Below, one piece after another: positions 44,076 through 52,726 of a DNA stretch of 64,000 nt (its first letter is position 1; each line of letters starts with the position of its first letter). A program made the translations under genes and the position numbers. The notes under the pieces were generated by a model. It saw nothing but the letters and a program-made list of their open reading frames with translations. It was not told where the DNA came from and searched no databases. The DNA is from Butyrivibrio hungatei DSM 14810 (lineage in GTDB: Bacteria > Bacillota > Clostridia > Lachnospirales > Lachnospiraceae), in contig NZ_FRDH01000003.1 in NCBI RefSeq assembly GCF_900143205.1, positions 682,001 to 746,000 on the forward strand, read 5' to 3'.

Positions 44076-46091
44076 TCACCCTATCATAACGCCATTTTCA
44101 TTCAAAAGTGATGCCAGCATAGCCATCACAGCTTCATCCTCTGGCTTTTTCTCCACAAGGACGACATCAAAAGAACCTTCCCCGTAGAAATCAATGACTT
44201 CTTCTATTCCAGGAAGGATATTCTCTGTTTTCTTGGCAATATCAGCCATTTTGCTGTTAGGCTCTATTCCAACTATCTCGCTATGGAAATATAAGTATTT
44301 AAGAGCTTTGATATCAGCACCGATGCCGCATCCATAGCACAGTATCATAAGTCTGCCATCAGTGTCTTTATCTATCTCTTGGATAAATGACAGATTGACA
44401 TGCTTTGCTGCCTCTACATCAAAGCCCTTCTCCTCAGATAATTCCTCAATCTGAGCTTTGGTATCGTTATCGTCTGCCTGTAGCCTTGTGTTATAAATAA
44501 AGCTATTTCTTACAAGCATTGATCTGTAGCCCTTTTCTAGTAGCTTAAGTGCAAATGCTTCATCGATGGCTTCCCTTGATGAATATTTCTCATCTAGGCC
44601 ATTAACTTCGTTCCATACGCTTCTCTTTACGAGCATTGCATAGCTTGATAGGGATACTCTCTCGATACATGGTCTTTCCATAGGTATGTTATTTCTCATA
44701 CCAAAATCCATGTACTCTTTTTCTGTATCATAATGAACATCAATAGCCTGTTTATTACCTGCAATATTAGATACACAGCCTACCGCTCCAATATTATTCT
44801 CTGAATAAAGAGCTGCTTTAAGGAAATATAAGGTATCAAAAGCAAGCCTTGTGCTGCTATCAAGAAGAAGAATGTCGCAGCTATCATAGCCCTGACCAGC
44901 AAGCTCATTTATAGCCTTGCTTATCCTTGCTCCATAGGTTAAGCTATCATCTTTTGCCGCATAAATTATGGTATAGCTGTCAGCATTAAGAACGCTTTCG
45001 ACGCTACCCCTACACTCATCAAGATCTTTTTTATCAAAGTCATCTGAAATGACGATCACTACTCGTTTGTCTCTATCATTAGTCTGAGCAAAGTCTCCAG
45101 TATTTACATTGCCGCTTTGCATAGCAAGGATGTCATCCTGCCAGATTTCCTTGTATCCATCATTAAATTCCATCTGAGCAAGCTGAAGCATCTTCTTGGC
45201 TGATAGCTTTTCCTGATATTCCGGATTATCAAAAAAGTTCTTGTGATCCTCTCTAACTTCCTGACCTTTTTCAAAAGATATCGCATCAAAGTCCTTACTA
45301 AGCCATTCAAAGTCCCTGTCACAGATAGTATTTAGTTCAAAGAACATGGCTCCCATTCTAAAAGAGTGCCAGTCTCGAAGCTTATAAACTGATGGATATC
45401 TAAGAGCCACATAGGTTCCGTAGGTTTCAAACTCACTAAAGGATGAATCAAAGATCTTATCTGGTTCTATGGCACTTATAATCTTTTCCCAGAATTTCTC
45501 GCCCTCAAGCTCTTCATTTTTTTCAATATCAGCAATGAGGTTCTTCATAATGTCGCATTTCATGAGCATATGCTCTGAAATAAAGGATCTTTCTATTACC
45601 TTCTTAAATCCAGGAAGGATCTTACCTAAAGTCTCAAAGTATTCAGGATGAAACTCGTGCTTTAAATCTATATAGGGCTGACCTGTTTCATTACTGAACA
45701 TATTGATAGGTCTACATGGCACCGTATCTCCATCCCAGACCATGTAATACTCATCTTTGCACATAAAGGCGTACTGCATCTTAAGAAACTGCTGATAATA
45801 CCAGCCTGTTATACCTCTAGGCAGCTCTTTTCCTCCAAGTACGCTCTCAAGTCTCTTGCTTATTACCTGATGAACATCATCAAATGCTATTACATCATTT
45901 TCATTAACCCATGTTATGTGATCACGGATCTTTTCATTGGAAAAGGCTACGTCCCTAACTGCTTCATTTCCAATAAAGCAGATCTTTCCATAAGAAAAAT
46001 TATTCACAAGCCTTTCGTACATACCAAGAAGTCTCTGGCAATCCTGTGCTGTTACAACTATTAGTACGTCAAAATGGTTGTCGTTTTGCAT
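44076..46091 (-). CDS. Multidomain protein: DUF6492, GT2-like and truncated methyltransferase-like domains
   Basis: Residues 1-320 are a DUF6492 module (WYYQQFLKMQYAFMC, VWDGDTVPC, SFISEHMLM, SEFETYGTYVALRY). Residues 345-560 are a GT2-like domain with weak motifs (VVIVISDDFD start, LLLDSSTRL in the DxD place, AMLVKRSVW late), so its activity is doubtful. Residues 580-671 begin like a class I methyltransferase (LCYGCGIGADI, VGIEPNS) but stop after NENGVMIG, before the last strands of the fold. AAGGAG precedes the ATG. The layout repeats the last three quarters of the next gene upstream. Confidence 0.8.
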   Translation of the reverse strand: MQNDNHFDVLIVVTAQDCQRLLGMYERLVNNFSYGKICFIGNEAVRDVAFSNEKIRDHITWVNENDVIAFDDVHQVISKRLESVLGGKELPRGITGWYYQQFLKMQYAFMCKDEYYMVWDGDTVPCRPINMFSNETGQPYIDLKHEFHPEYFETLGKILPGFKKVIERSFISEHMLMKCDIMKNLIADIEKNEELEGEKFWEKIISAIEPDKIFDSSFSEFETYGTYVALRYPSVYKLRDWHSFRMGAMFFELNTICDRDFEWLSKDFDAISFEKGQEVREDHKNFFDNPEYQEKLSAKKMLQLAQMEFNDGYKEIWQDDILAMQSGNVNTGDFAQTNDRDKRVVIVISDDFDKKDLDECRGSVESVLNADSYTIIYAAKDDSLTYGARISKAINELAGQGYDSCDILLLDSSTRLAFDTLYFLKAALYSENNIGAVGCVSNIAGNKQAIDVHYDTEKEYMDFGMRNNIPMERPCIERVSLSSYAMLVKRSVWNEVNGLDEKYSSREAIDEAFALKLLEKGYRSMLVRNSFIYNTRLQADDNDTKAQIEELSEEKGFDVEAAKHVNLSFIQEIDKDTDGRLMILCYGCGIGADIKALKYLYFHSEIVGIEPNSKMADIAKKTENILPGIEEVIDFYGEGSFDVVLVEKKPEDEAVMAMLASLLNENGVMIG

Positions 46092-46119
46092 AGTTACTCC
46101 TTAATATCTTTTCTCTTCT

Positions 46120-49100
46120 TTAACCAAGTCCACGAGCCACAACATCATACTCTTCAAGTCTCTTTGGCAAAGCCTCTACACTTGGATAAACTGGAATGCA
46201 GGAAATAGCAAAGTTTCTTGCTGCTTCATTTTCCTCTACGCCACATACATCGGCATTTGGATAGAGATAATGAATATGTCCCAGCATATTTCCACAACCT
46301 GAGCCTACATGAACCAGACTAAAGTGGCTTTCTTCTGTGTAGCCCTTATCTGCAAGACTCATGATGAAGTTGTATTCATTTCGGCTCATTCCTGCATAAA
46401 GTGTACTGTCAAAGCCCCACTTTTCTATTACTATCTTTCTGTGCTTAACGAAGAGTTCATGAGGATTCTCAACCCTGATAAAGCTCTGGCTTCCCACATG
46501 ATAAATAAAGGAATTGTGGCAGACCATAGTTCTATAGCCCAGGTATCTGATGTGAAGACAGATATCATCATCCTCCACATACCCTGGATTAAAGCGCTCG
46601 TCAAAGCCTCCTGTTTCATTCCAGGCCTCTTTCCTCACAAGAAGTGCAAAGCCGCAAAGCTTACTCTGCTCCTCAAGAGAGTTTTTCATATAGACATTAA
46701 ACTCTGCGCCGTGTTTAACGTATTCTTCAGGATCATTAAATTCAACTTCATGAATCTGATCAGCGTCAGCGTAGTTCTGAACCGCACCTACTGCACCTAT
46801 ATCATCCGCTGCATATAGTCCCATTCTAAGCCAAAAAAGAGCATTTGCAGGAACTCTTGTATCGTTATTTAAAAAGAATACGTCATAATCATCGGAAATA
46901 TACTGGCAAGCAGCATTATTACCACCAGAAAAGCCAAGGTTTGTCTCATTTAAGATGACCATAGCTTCGTCGTGATTTTCTCCCCATTCAGATAGCCACT
47001 TAGCTGAGCCATCTTTGGAACCGTTATCAAATATGACAAGAAGATAATCATTAGGATTGCAGTTGTTGTATATGCTCTCTATACATCTCTGCATAAGGAA
47101 CAGCTGATTATATGACAAAATAACGATGGCAGTCTTTTTGACTTTGATAGCATTATTACTTGCTAGTTCCTTTTTCTTATTCTCTAATCTTGTTTTTGCT
47201 TCTGTATCATCACAGAGGAAATGTGCATTTTCATAGCACAAATAAGCCTGGCTGGCATTCTTACTTACAAGATCATCCCCAAGCTTCTCATATTCTTTAT
47301 AGGTATCTTTACTGAGGTATTTGAGCCTGTCTTCGATGACAATCCCATCTGAACCGGAATACATTCCCGTGTGCTCATTGACTGCGGAACTTTCACTATC
47401 TCCCCAGGTTTCCTTGTAACCTTCCTTATATTCAAGCTGAGCTGCCTCCAGCATCTGCCTGGCTGTGAGTTTCTCCTGATAATAAGGGTTATCAAAGAGA
47501 TTTTTATTATCTTCCCTGACAGAATGGCCTTTTTCAAAAGAGATCGCATCAAAATCCTTGGAAAGCCAGTCAAAATCCCTGTCAGAAATAGTATCTATCG
47601 AATAGAAAGTTCCTCCCTGTCTAAAGGAGTGCCACTCTCTAAGCTTGTACATACTAGAATGCCTAAGGGCTACAAAAGTGCCATAGGTCTCAAATTCACT
47701 AAAAGCAGAATCCTGTATCATCTCTGCAGGAATTGCCTCAATTATCTTTTCCCAAAAGCTATTGCCTTCAATAGCTTCATTCTTTTCTATTTCCTCTATA
47801 AGTTCCCTCATAACCTTTGTATTTATGAGCATATGCTCTGAAATGAAGGATCTCTCTATTACTTTTCCGAATCCTGGAAGGATCTTTCCAAGGGTCTCAA
47901 AATATTCAGGATGATATTCATGCTTTAGATCAAGATATGGTTTTCCTGATTCTTCCTGAAACATAGAAATTTTGTGACATGGAATAGTATCACCATCCCA
48001 AACCATGTAATACTCATTTTCACATTTTAATGCGTATTGCATCTTGAGGAACTGCTGATAATACCAGCCTGTTATTCCTCTTGGAAGTGCCCTTCCAGCC
48101 AAAAGCTTTTCCATCTTTTTGGTCATGCAGGCATGAACCTTGTCAAAGTTAATAATGCTGTCTTCATTTATAAAAGAAACTCTGGATTCATCAAGTGAAC
48201 TGCCATCTATGACACTTTTTACTTCATCAGTTCCAACAAAAAAGATAGTACCAAAATCGATATTTGCTACCAGTCTAGGATACAGAGGCAAAAGTCTCTC
48301 ACAGTCCTTTGGAGTAATGACAACTAAAGTATCAATATTATTATCGCCACTTTCCTTTACATCTTCATTTTTTAAAAGATTTCCCAGTTCCATGATCAGC
48401 TGATTTTCCTTTTCTTTATCATAGGCAAAATTATAAATTGTATTATCTCCAAGAGCCTGTGGATTTGATGGAAACTCATATACTCCATTCCCTTTATCCG
48501 TCCACTGTTCAGAATAGATTATTGCTAAATTAGCATCGCAGGCTGTCAGATAGTCGCATATCCCACTTCTAAGTCCTATAAAAAGATCAATATACTGTGA
48601 TAATTCCTGCAATTCATCAAGAGATGAAGCAAGGGGACTAGTCCCGGGAATCATTACTTCCGTCTTAAGACCGTTATAGTTTGTATATACCTTCTTATGA
48701 AGATTTTCAGAAATATGCTTTGCAAGGCGCTGCCAAAAATCTATATCGATCCCTTTGAAAGTATTTGCACTTGGCATTAAAACAACAGCGTTTGAATACT
48801 CTTCTTTTTTCTTTTCATCAAAAGGCTTATTTTTTTGCATTTTTGATGGTTCAATATCTGCCCCCAGCCCTAAAATAGCCTTTCTTTCCACGCAGATATC
48901 AGGAAAATCTTCCAGATAAAGAGATAGTGCATAAGAATCTTTATTCACAAGAATAAATTCCCTATGATTTCCAAGAACTATATGATTCTGATTCCATAGT
49001 TCATTTCTGACTATATAAAGCTCTAAGGCTTCCATCTCTGCAGGTGTTATATCAAAAACCGCATCAACAGCAGGATATTTATTTATTATGCTAACTTGAG

Positions 49101-49305
49101 ATGTCTTGGTCACATACATTAATCTACAGTTGTTCTTGGCCTTATAGGCTTCTGCATATGCCGCCAGCCACACAGTATCGCCAAGCTGCGCTGAACAGAT
49201 AATTATATCTGTGTTTTCTGGTCTTTTATCCTTAAGAACATTATAGATTTCTTCCCCAACAAGGTATTTGTCATTGAAAAAAGTCACAAATTCATTCCAT
49301 TCCAT
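46120..49305 (-). CDS. Four-module protein: GT9-like, DUF6492, GT2 and truncated methyltransferase-like
   Basis: This 1,061-residue chain joins a GT9-like domain (1-320, SAQLGDTVWL and FIGLRSGICDY), a DUF6492 domain (330-650, VWDGDTIPC), a GT2 domain (700-930, VILSYNQLFLMQRCIES, FLNNDTRVPANAL as metal site) and an 80-residue methyltransferase-like end (HVGSGCGNML) that stops early at ARGLG. Modules 2-4 are collinear with the downstream gene, and the GT9-like part resembles the 40.2 kb gene. ATG 49305 is chosen because AAAGGA lies 7 bases upstream; a TTG at 49326 is 7 codons earlier with no good site. Confidence 0.83.
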   Translation of the reverse strand: MEWNEFVTFFNDKYLVGEEIYNVLKDKRPENTDIIICSAQLGDTVWLAAYAEAYKAKNNCRLMYVTKTSQVSIINKYPAVDAVFDITPAEMEALELYIVRNELWNQNHIVLGNHREFILVNKDSYALSLYLEDFPDICVERKAILGLGADIEPSKMQKNKPFDEKKKEEYSNAVVLMPSANTFKGIDIDFWQRLAKHISENLHKKVYTNYNGLKTEVMIPGTSPLASSLDELQELSQYIDLFIGLRSGICDYLTACDANLAIIYSEQWTDKGNGVYEFPSNPQALGDNTIYNFAYDKEKENQLIMELGNLLKNEDVKESGDNNIDTLVVITPKDCERLLPLYPRLVANIDFGTIFFVGTDEVKSVIDGSSLDESRVSFINEDSIINFDKVHACMTKKMEKLLAGRALPRGITGWYYQQFLKMQYALKCENEYYMVWDGDTIPCHKISMFQEESGKPYLDLKHEYHPEYFETLGKILPGFGKVIERSFISEHMLINTKVMRELIEEIEKNEAIEGNSFWEKIIEAIPAEMIQDSAFSEFETYGTFVALRHSSMYKLREWHSFRQGGTFYSIDTISDRDFDWLSKDFDAISFEKGHSVREDNKNLFDNPYYQEKLTARQMLEAAQLEYKEGYKETWGDSESSAVNEHTGMYSGSDGIVIEDRLKYLSKDTYKEYEKLGDDLVSKNASQAYLCYENAHFLCDDTEAKTRLENKKKELASNNAIKVKKTAIVILSYNQLFLMQRCIESIYNNCNPNDYLLVIFDNGSKDGSAKWLSEWGENHDEAMVILNETNLGFSGGNNAACQYISDDYDVFFLNNDTRVPANALFWLRMGLYAADDIGAVGAVQNYADADQIHEVEFNDPEEYVKHGAEFNVYMKNSLEEQSKLCGFALLVRKEAWNETGGFDERFNPGYVEDDDICLHIRYLGYRTMVCHNSFIYHVGSQSFIRVENPHELFVKHRKIVIEKWGFDSTLYAGMSRNEYNFIMSLADKGYTEESHFSLVHVGSGCGNMLGHIHYLYPNADVCGVEENEAARNFAISCIPVYPSVEALPKRLEEYDVVARGLG

Positions 49306-49332
49306 AGCTTTTTCCTTTAATCTCAAGCTGAA

Positions 49333-50559
49333 TTATTGGCAGGATAACCACTCCAAGAAGCTAACTCTTCCTATTCCTCCGCCATGATCATATCCACTGC
49401 TGTTGTACTCTCTGTCCTTATATTCGTCGTCATTGTACTTCTGCCAAAGAAGATCAATTGTGCTTCCATCAACAATGATAAACAGCTCATTTCTGTAATA
49501 GTCACTATCTTCAAGAGTGAATTTAAGCTTAAATCCGAGTTTTTCCAGATAATAACTAACAAACCAGGCTTCAGCAAAACGAAGTCTTCCAAACTGCTCT
49601 GCATTGACCCACTCTACATTAGAGTCTTTTCCCCAGTCTCTGGTATCAAGCGGGCAATCAAAATAATTCTCCACATCATCTATCTCACCATAGATGAACA
49701 TGTCGCAGGTATTATAAACTCTAAATGAAAGCGTAGTAGTGCTGATAGCTATAAGTCTTTTCTTTTGAGTTGTGTTTATTTTTATTGGGAACTGGTCCAG
49801 GAGTTTTTCCATGTAGAAAAAGAGATTAGGAGTATGGAATCTCTGATCTGTTCTGGTCTTGCACACTCTCACGCAGCCAAGCTCTCTTGCTTTTCTGATG
49901 CCTTCTATTGAAGATACTGTCTGATAGGCACAGTTAGCATATCCTGGCTTTTCTGGAGGGTCATTTAGCAAAACTATTGCCCCCAAGCTTTCAAATCTTT
50001 CTTTCTGATCCCCTTCACTCTTCCAGGTAGATACGATTATCTCGCACTCTGGATATAACACTTTGTATAATTTAACTGATTCGTAAGTGAAATCGTCTTC
50101 TTTTTTGATGGGTCCCTGAAGTACGATAGCTGTCTTATATTTAGCGCTGTTATGGGATCTTATGCCTATTTCATCGGCTTTTTTAGGTCTGTAAACTTTA
50201 GTTAAAAACTCCCCATCATCATGGATTCTTTCTGTTCTTTTGATGACAGTTAATGAAGTTTCAAGCATTTCAATTCCCTGATCATACAGAAATTCGATCT
50301 CATCTGCATCATCTATGTCAAAGCTCTCAAACCTTTCTAACAGATATTTTAACAGATCAATATAGTCAGAAAGCTTGTATACTGCTGCACTTTCATGTTC
50401 ATAATAAAAAATAAGGGATTCCATCAGAGTATTCGAAGAAGTGAGTAGATTTTTGATACCCTCTACTGCTGTTGAAAACTCAAGATTACAGATAAATGTT
50501 TTTGATCTTTTATGTGCTTCGATCAATTTTGCTAATGCATCCATGATCAAATCTTTCAT
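49333..50559 (-). CDS. WavE-like glycan synthesis protein
   Basis: Residues 140-400 match the WavE family: TAIVLQGPIKKEDDFTYES near 143-161, IIVSTWKSEGD near 173 and CKTRTDQRFHTPNLFF near 231-246. The N-terminal 140 residues are helical and shorter than those of the paralogue at 35.6 kb. The shared STW and KTRTDQR motifs suggest the same type of reaction. It is the first gene of the minus-strand run, with GGGGGA 7 bases before its ATG. The gap to the flagellin gene holds a terminator and a likely promoter. Confidence 0.77.
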   Translation of the reverse strand: MKDLIMDALAKLIEAHKRSKTFICNLEFSTAVEGIKNLLTSSNTLMESLIFYYEHESAAVYKLSDYIDLLKYLLERFESFDIDDADEIEFLYDQGIEMLETSLTVIKRTERIHDDGEFLTKVYRPKKADEIGIRSHNSAKYKTAIVLQGPIKKEDDFTYESVKLYKVLYPECEIIVSTWKSEGDQKERFESLGAIVLLNDPPEKPGYANCAYQTVSSIEGIRKARELGCVRVCKTRTDQRFHTPNLFFYMEKLLDQFPIKINTTQKKRLIAISTTTLSFRVYNTCDMFIYGEIDDVENYFDCPLDTRDWGKDSNVEWVNAEQFGRLRFAEAWFVSYYLEKLGFKLKFTLEDSDYYRNELFIIVDGSTIDLLWQKYNDDEYKDREYNSSGYDHGGGIGRVSFLEWLSCQ

Positions 50560-50590
50560 ATCAATTCCCCCAAATATGTCATATAGTATT

Positions 50591-50599
50591 ATTTTACCA
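50591..50599 (-). promoter_or_regulatory. Candidate extended -10 promoter of the 50.6-35.2 kb operon
   Basis: On the minus strand TGGTAAAAT matches an extended -10 element (TGn plus TAAAAT), 32 bases before the WavE-like start. The -35 region is weak. Confidence 0.4.
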
Positions 50600-50654
50600 T
50601 ATTACACGTATTTTCGTATATTAAGCGTACTATCAAAGGATTCTTCTTTGATAC

Positions 50655-50682
50655 AAAAAAGAGCTCCGGTCACCCGGAGCTC
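50655..50682 (-). terminator. Rho-independent terminator of the flagellin 1 gene
   Basis: A perfect 9-bp stem, GAGCTCCGG with CCGGAGCTC and a 4-base loop, is followed on the minus strand by TTTTTT. It lies 38 bases past the flagellin stop. Confidence 0.93.
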
Positions 50683-50720
50683 TCCTTGGTAGTCTGCAAT
50701 GTTTTGCAAGAGACTGCTTA

Positions 50721-51539
50721 TTAGCCGAGAAGTGAAAGAACACCCTGATTTGTCTGGTTAGCCTGTGCCAGCATTGACTGTCCAGCCTGTGCAAGGATGT
50801 TGTTGTTTGAATACTTAACCATCTCGGTAGCCATATCTGTATCACGGATAAGTGATTCAGCAGCCTGAGTATTCTCTACTACGTTATCAAGGTTCTTGAT
50901 TGTGTGCTCAAGTCTGTTCTGGATAGCACCGAGGTCAGATCTCTGCTTAGATACTGACTCAAGAGCTGCCTTGATTGAAGAAATAGAACTCTTAGCTACG
51001 TCATGTGAGCTAACAAGAAGTGCGTTAACACCAACCTTTGTAGCGCTCATATCCTGGATGCAGATGTTGATCTGGTTCTTAGCACCAGTCTCAGATCCAA
51101 CCTGAAGATTCTTGTTAGTAAATGTACCATCAAGAAGATTCTGATTGTTGAACTGAGTTGCAGCTGATGTACGTGAAATCTCAGATGAAAGAGCATCAAG
51201 CTCTGACTTGATATATCCACGATCTGCTGATGTCAAAGTGTCGTTAGCAGCCTTTGTTGCCAGCTCATTCATTCTCTGAAGCATATCATGTACTTCGTTG
51301 AGGGCACCTTCAGCTGTCTGTACTGCAGAAATACCATCCTGAGCATTTGCAGAAGCCTGTGTGATACCTCTGATCTGACGTCTCATCTTCTCAGAAATTG
51401 AAAGACCTGCTGCATCATCTGCTGCTCTGTTAATCTTGTAACCAGATGATAACTTCTCACTTGACTTTGACTGGATACCAGTTGTGATACCAAGCTGTCT
51501 GTTTGCGTTCATCGCTGTGACGTTGTGTTGTACTACCAT
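50721..51539 (-). CDS. fliC: Flagellin 1
   Basis: A 272-residue flagellin with the conserved N-terminal D0/D1 part (VVQHNVTAMNANRQLG, EKLSSGYKINRAADDAAGL) and C-terminal part (LGAIQNRLEHTIKNLDNV, AQANQTNQGVLSLL). The variable D2/D3 region is almost absent, so the filament subunit is minimal. The middle has several serines and threonines that could be glycosylated. It is about four-fifths identical by eye to flagellin 2. It is exported by the flagellar type III system. Expression is from a sigma-28-type promoter, and the leader has a GGA hairpin that fits CsrA control. AAGGAGG precedes the ATG. Confidence 0.97.
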   Translation of the reverse strand: MVVQHNVTAMNANRQLGITTGIQSKSSEKLSSGYKINRAADDAAGLSISEKMRRQIRGITQASANAQDGISAVQTAEGALNEVHDMLQRMNELATKAANDTLTSADRGYIKSELDALSSEISRTSAATQFNNQNLLDGTFTNKNLQVGSETGAKNQINICIQDMSATKVGVNALLVSSHDVAKSSISSIKAALESVSKQRSDLGAIQNRLEHTIKNLDNVVENTQAAESLIRDTDMATEMVKYSNNNILAQAGQSMLAQANQTNQGVLSLLG

Positions 51540-51566
51540 AATATAATTCCTCCTTGAATTTGTACG

Positions 51567-51582
51567 GCAGCTTCCATGCTGC
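51567..51582 (-). promoter_or_regulatory. GGA-loop hairpin in the flagellin 1 leader (candidate CsrA site)
   Basis: On the minus strand GCAGC-ATGGAA-GCTGC forms a 5-bp stem whose 6-base loop shows GGA, the core that CsrA recognises. A second GGA lies in the ribosome site about 20 bases downstream. Confidence 0.6.
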
Positions 51583-51651
51583 TCGTTTGCTTTGTTTTGA
51601 AATGATTTCAGTGCTGGCCCAAAATCATCTCTGTTTTATTTTACACTCTTA

Positions 51652-51678
51652 TTATCGACTATAAATATAAAAACTTTA
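51652..51678 (-). promoter_or_regulatory. Sigma-28-type promoter of flagellin 1
   Basis: On the minus strand TAAAGTTT, an 11-base spacer and GTCGATAA closely match the SigD/FliA consensus. The transcript would have a leader of about 105 bases. Confidence 0.88.
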
Positions 51679-51719
51679 GGGGCATTTTTAAAAAAAATAT
51701 ATTAATTATTTTTTTCCAT

Positions 51720-51752
51720 CTGAAAAAGGCTCCAGCACTGGGCTGAAGCCTT
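51720..51752 (-). terminator. Rho-independent terminator of the flagellin 2 gene
   Basis: AAGGCT/AGCCTT plus CAGC/GCTG pair with one mismatch between them, and TTTTTC follows on the minus strand, 15 bases past the flagellin 2 stop. Confidence 0.75.
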
Positions 51753-51766
51753 GAAATTTTTCTGAA

Positions 51767-52585
51767 TTACTGAAGAAGTGAGAGAACACCCTGGTTTGTC
51801 TGATTTGCCTGTGCAAGCATTGACTGTCCAGCCTGTGCAAGGATGTTATTGTTAGAATATCTAACCATCTCTTCAGCCATATCTGTATCACGGATAAGTG
51901 ACTCAGCTGCCTGTGTATTCTCTACTACGTTATCCAAGTTCTTAATTGTATGCTCAAGTCTGTTCTGGATAGCACCAAGATCGGATCTCTGCTTTGAAAC
52001 TGACTCAAGAGCTGCCTTGATTGATCCAAGAGCTGACTTAGCAACATCATGTGTGCTAACTTCAAGTTCATTTACACCGATGTGTGTAGCTGACATTTCT
52101 TCGATGCAGATGTTGATCTGGCTCATAGGACTTGTTTCAGCACCAACCTGAAGATTCTTGTTTGTGAATGTTCCATCAAGAAGGTTCTGGTTGTTGAACT
52201 GTGTAGCTGATGCTGTTCTTGTGATCTCAGATGCAAGTGCGTTGATCTCTGATTTAATGTATCCACGATCTGATGACTGTAATGTGTCGTTTGCTGCCTT
52301 TACTGCAAGTTCGTTCATACGCTGAAGCATATCGTGTACTTCGATAAGAGCACCTTCAGCTGTCTGTACTGCAGAGATACCATCCTGTGCATTATCAGAT
52401 GCCTGTGTAAGACCTCTAACCTGTCTTCTCATCTTTTCTGAAATTGCAAGACCTGCTGCATCATCTGCTGCTCTGTTGACTCTGTAACCTGATGAAAGTT
52501 TCTCACTTGACTTTGCCTGTACGTTTGTTGTTATACCAAGCTGTCTGTTCGCATTCATCGCAGTTAAGTTGTGTTGTACTACCAT
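51767..52585 (-). CDS. fliC: Flagellin 2
   Basis: A second 272-residue flagellin, collinear with flagellin 1 over its whole length and without gaps. N- and C-terminal D0/D1 regions are nearly identical (AMNANRQLGITT, LAQANQTNQGVLSLL). Differences collect in residues 130-175, near VGAETSPMSQINICIEEM, the surface-facing part of the D1 domain. It has its own sigma-28-type promoter, a longer leader with two GGA motifs, and its own terminator, so it is a separate transcription unit. GGAGG lies 7 bases before the ATG. Confidence 0.97.
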   Translation of the reverse strand: MVVQHNLTAMNANRQLGITTNVQAKSSEKLSSGYRVNRAADDAAGLAISEKMRRQVRGLTQASDNAQDGISAVQTAEGALIEVHDMLQRMNELAVKAANDTLQSSDRGYIKSEINALASEITRTASATQFNNQNLLDGTFTNKNLQVGAETSPMSQINICIEEMSATHIGVNELEVSTHDVAKSALGSIKAALESVSKQRSDLGAIQNRLEHTIKNLDNVVENTQAAESLIRDTDMAEEMVRYSNNNILAQAGQSMLAQANQTNQGVLSLLQ

Positions 52586-52610
52586 ATCTTATCCTCCATG
52601 AACGGGGCCC

Positions 52611-52675
52611 GCTTCCATGCTGCCTTTCCATCTCTGTTTTTATGTGCAGCTTACGCGGAGTCCCTTCCATGGCTG
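52611..52675 (-). promoter_or_regulatory. Two GGA motifs in the flagellin 2 leader (candidate CsrA sites)
   Basis: On the minus strand GCAGCATGGAAGC (about 52611-52623) shares its 13 bases with the flagellin 1 hairpin, and CAGCCATGGAAGGG (52662-52675) is a second ATGGA copy. The stems are weaker than in flagellin 1. Confidence 0.5.
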
Positions 52676-52700
52676 CTAAGTTTTTTGTTTTACACTAGTA

Positions 52701-52726
52701 ATATCGACCATGAAATTTAATTCTTA
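52701..52726 (-). promoter_or_regulatory. Sigma-28-type promoter of flagellin 2
   Basis: On the minus strand TAAGAATT, a 10-base spacer and GTCGATAT resemble the SigD/FliA consensus. The spacer is one base shorter than at flagellin 1. Confidence 0.72.

Noticed and set aside
46309..46818. 169-residue open frame on the plus strand
   Set aside because: Antisense to the GT2 part of the four-module protein; no start signals.
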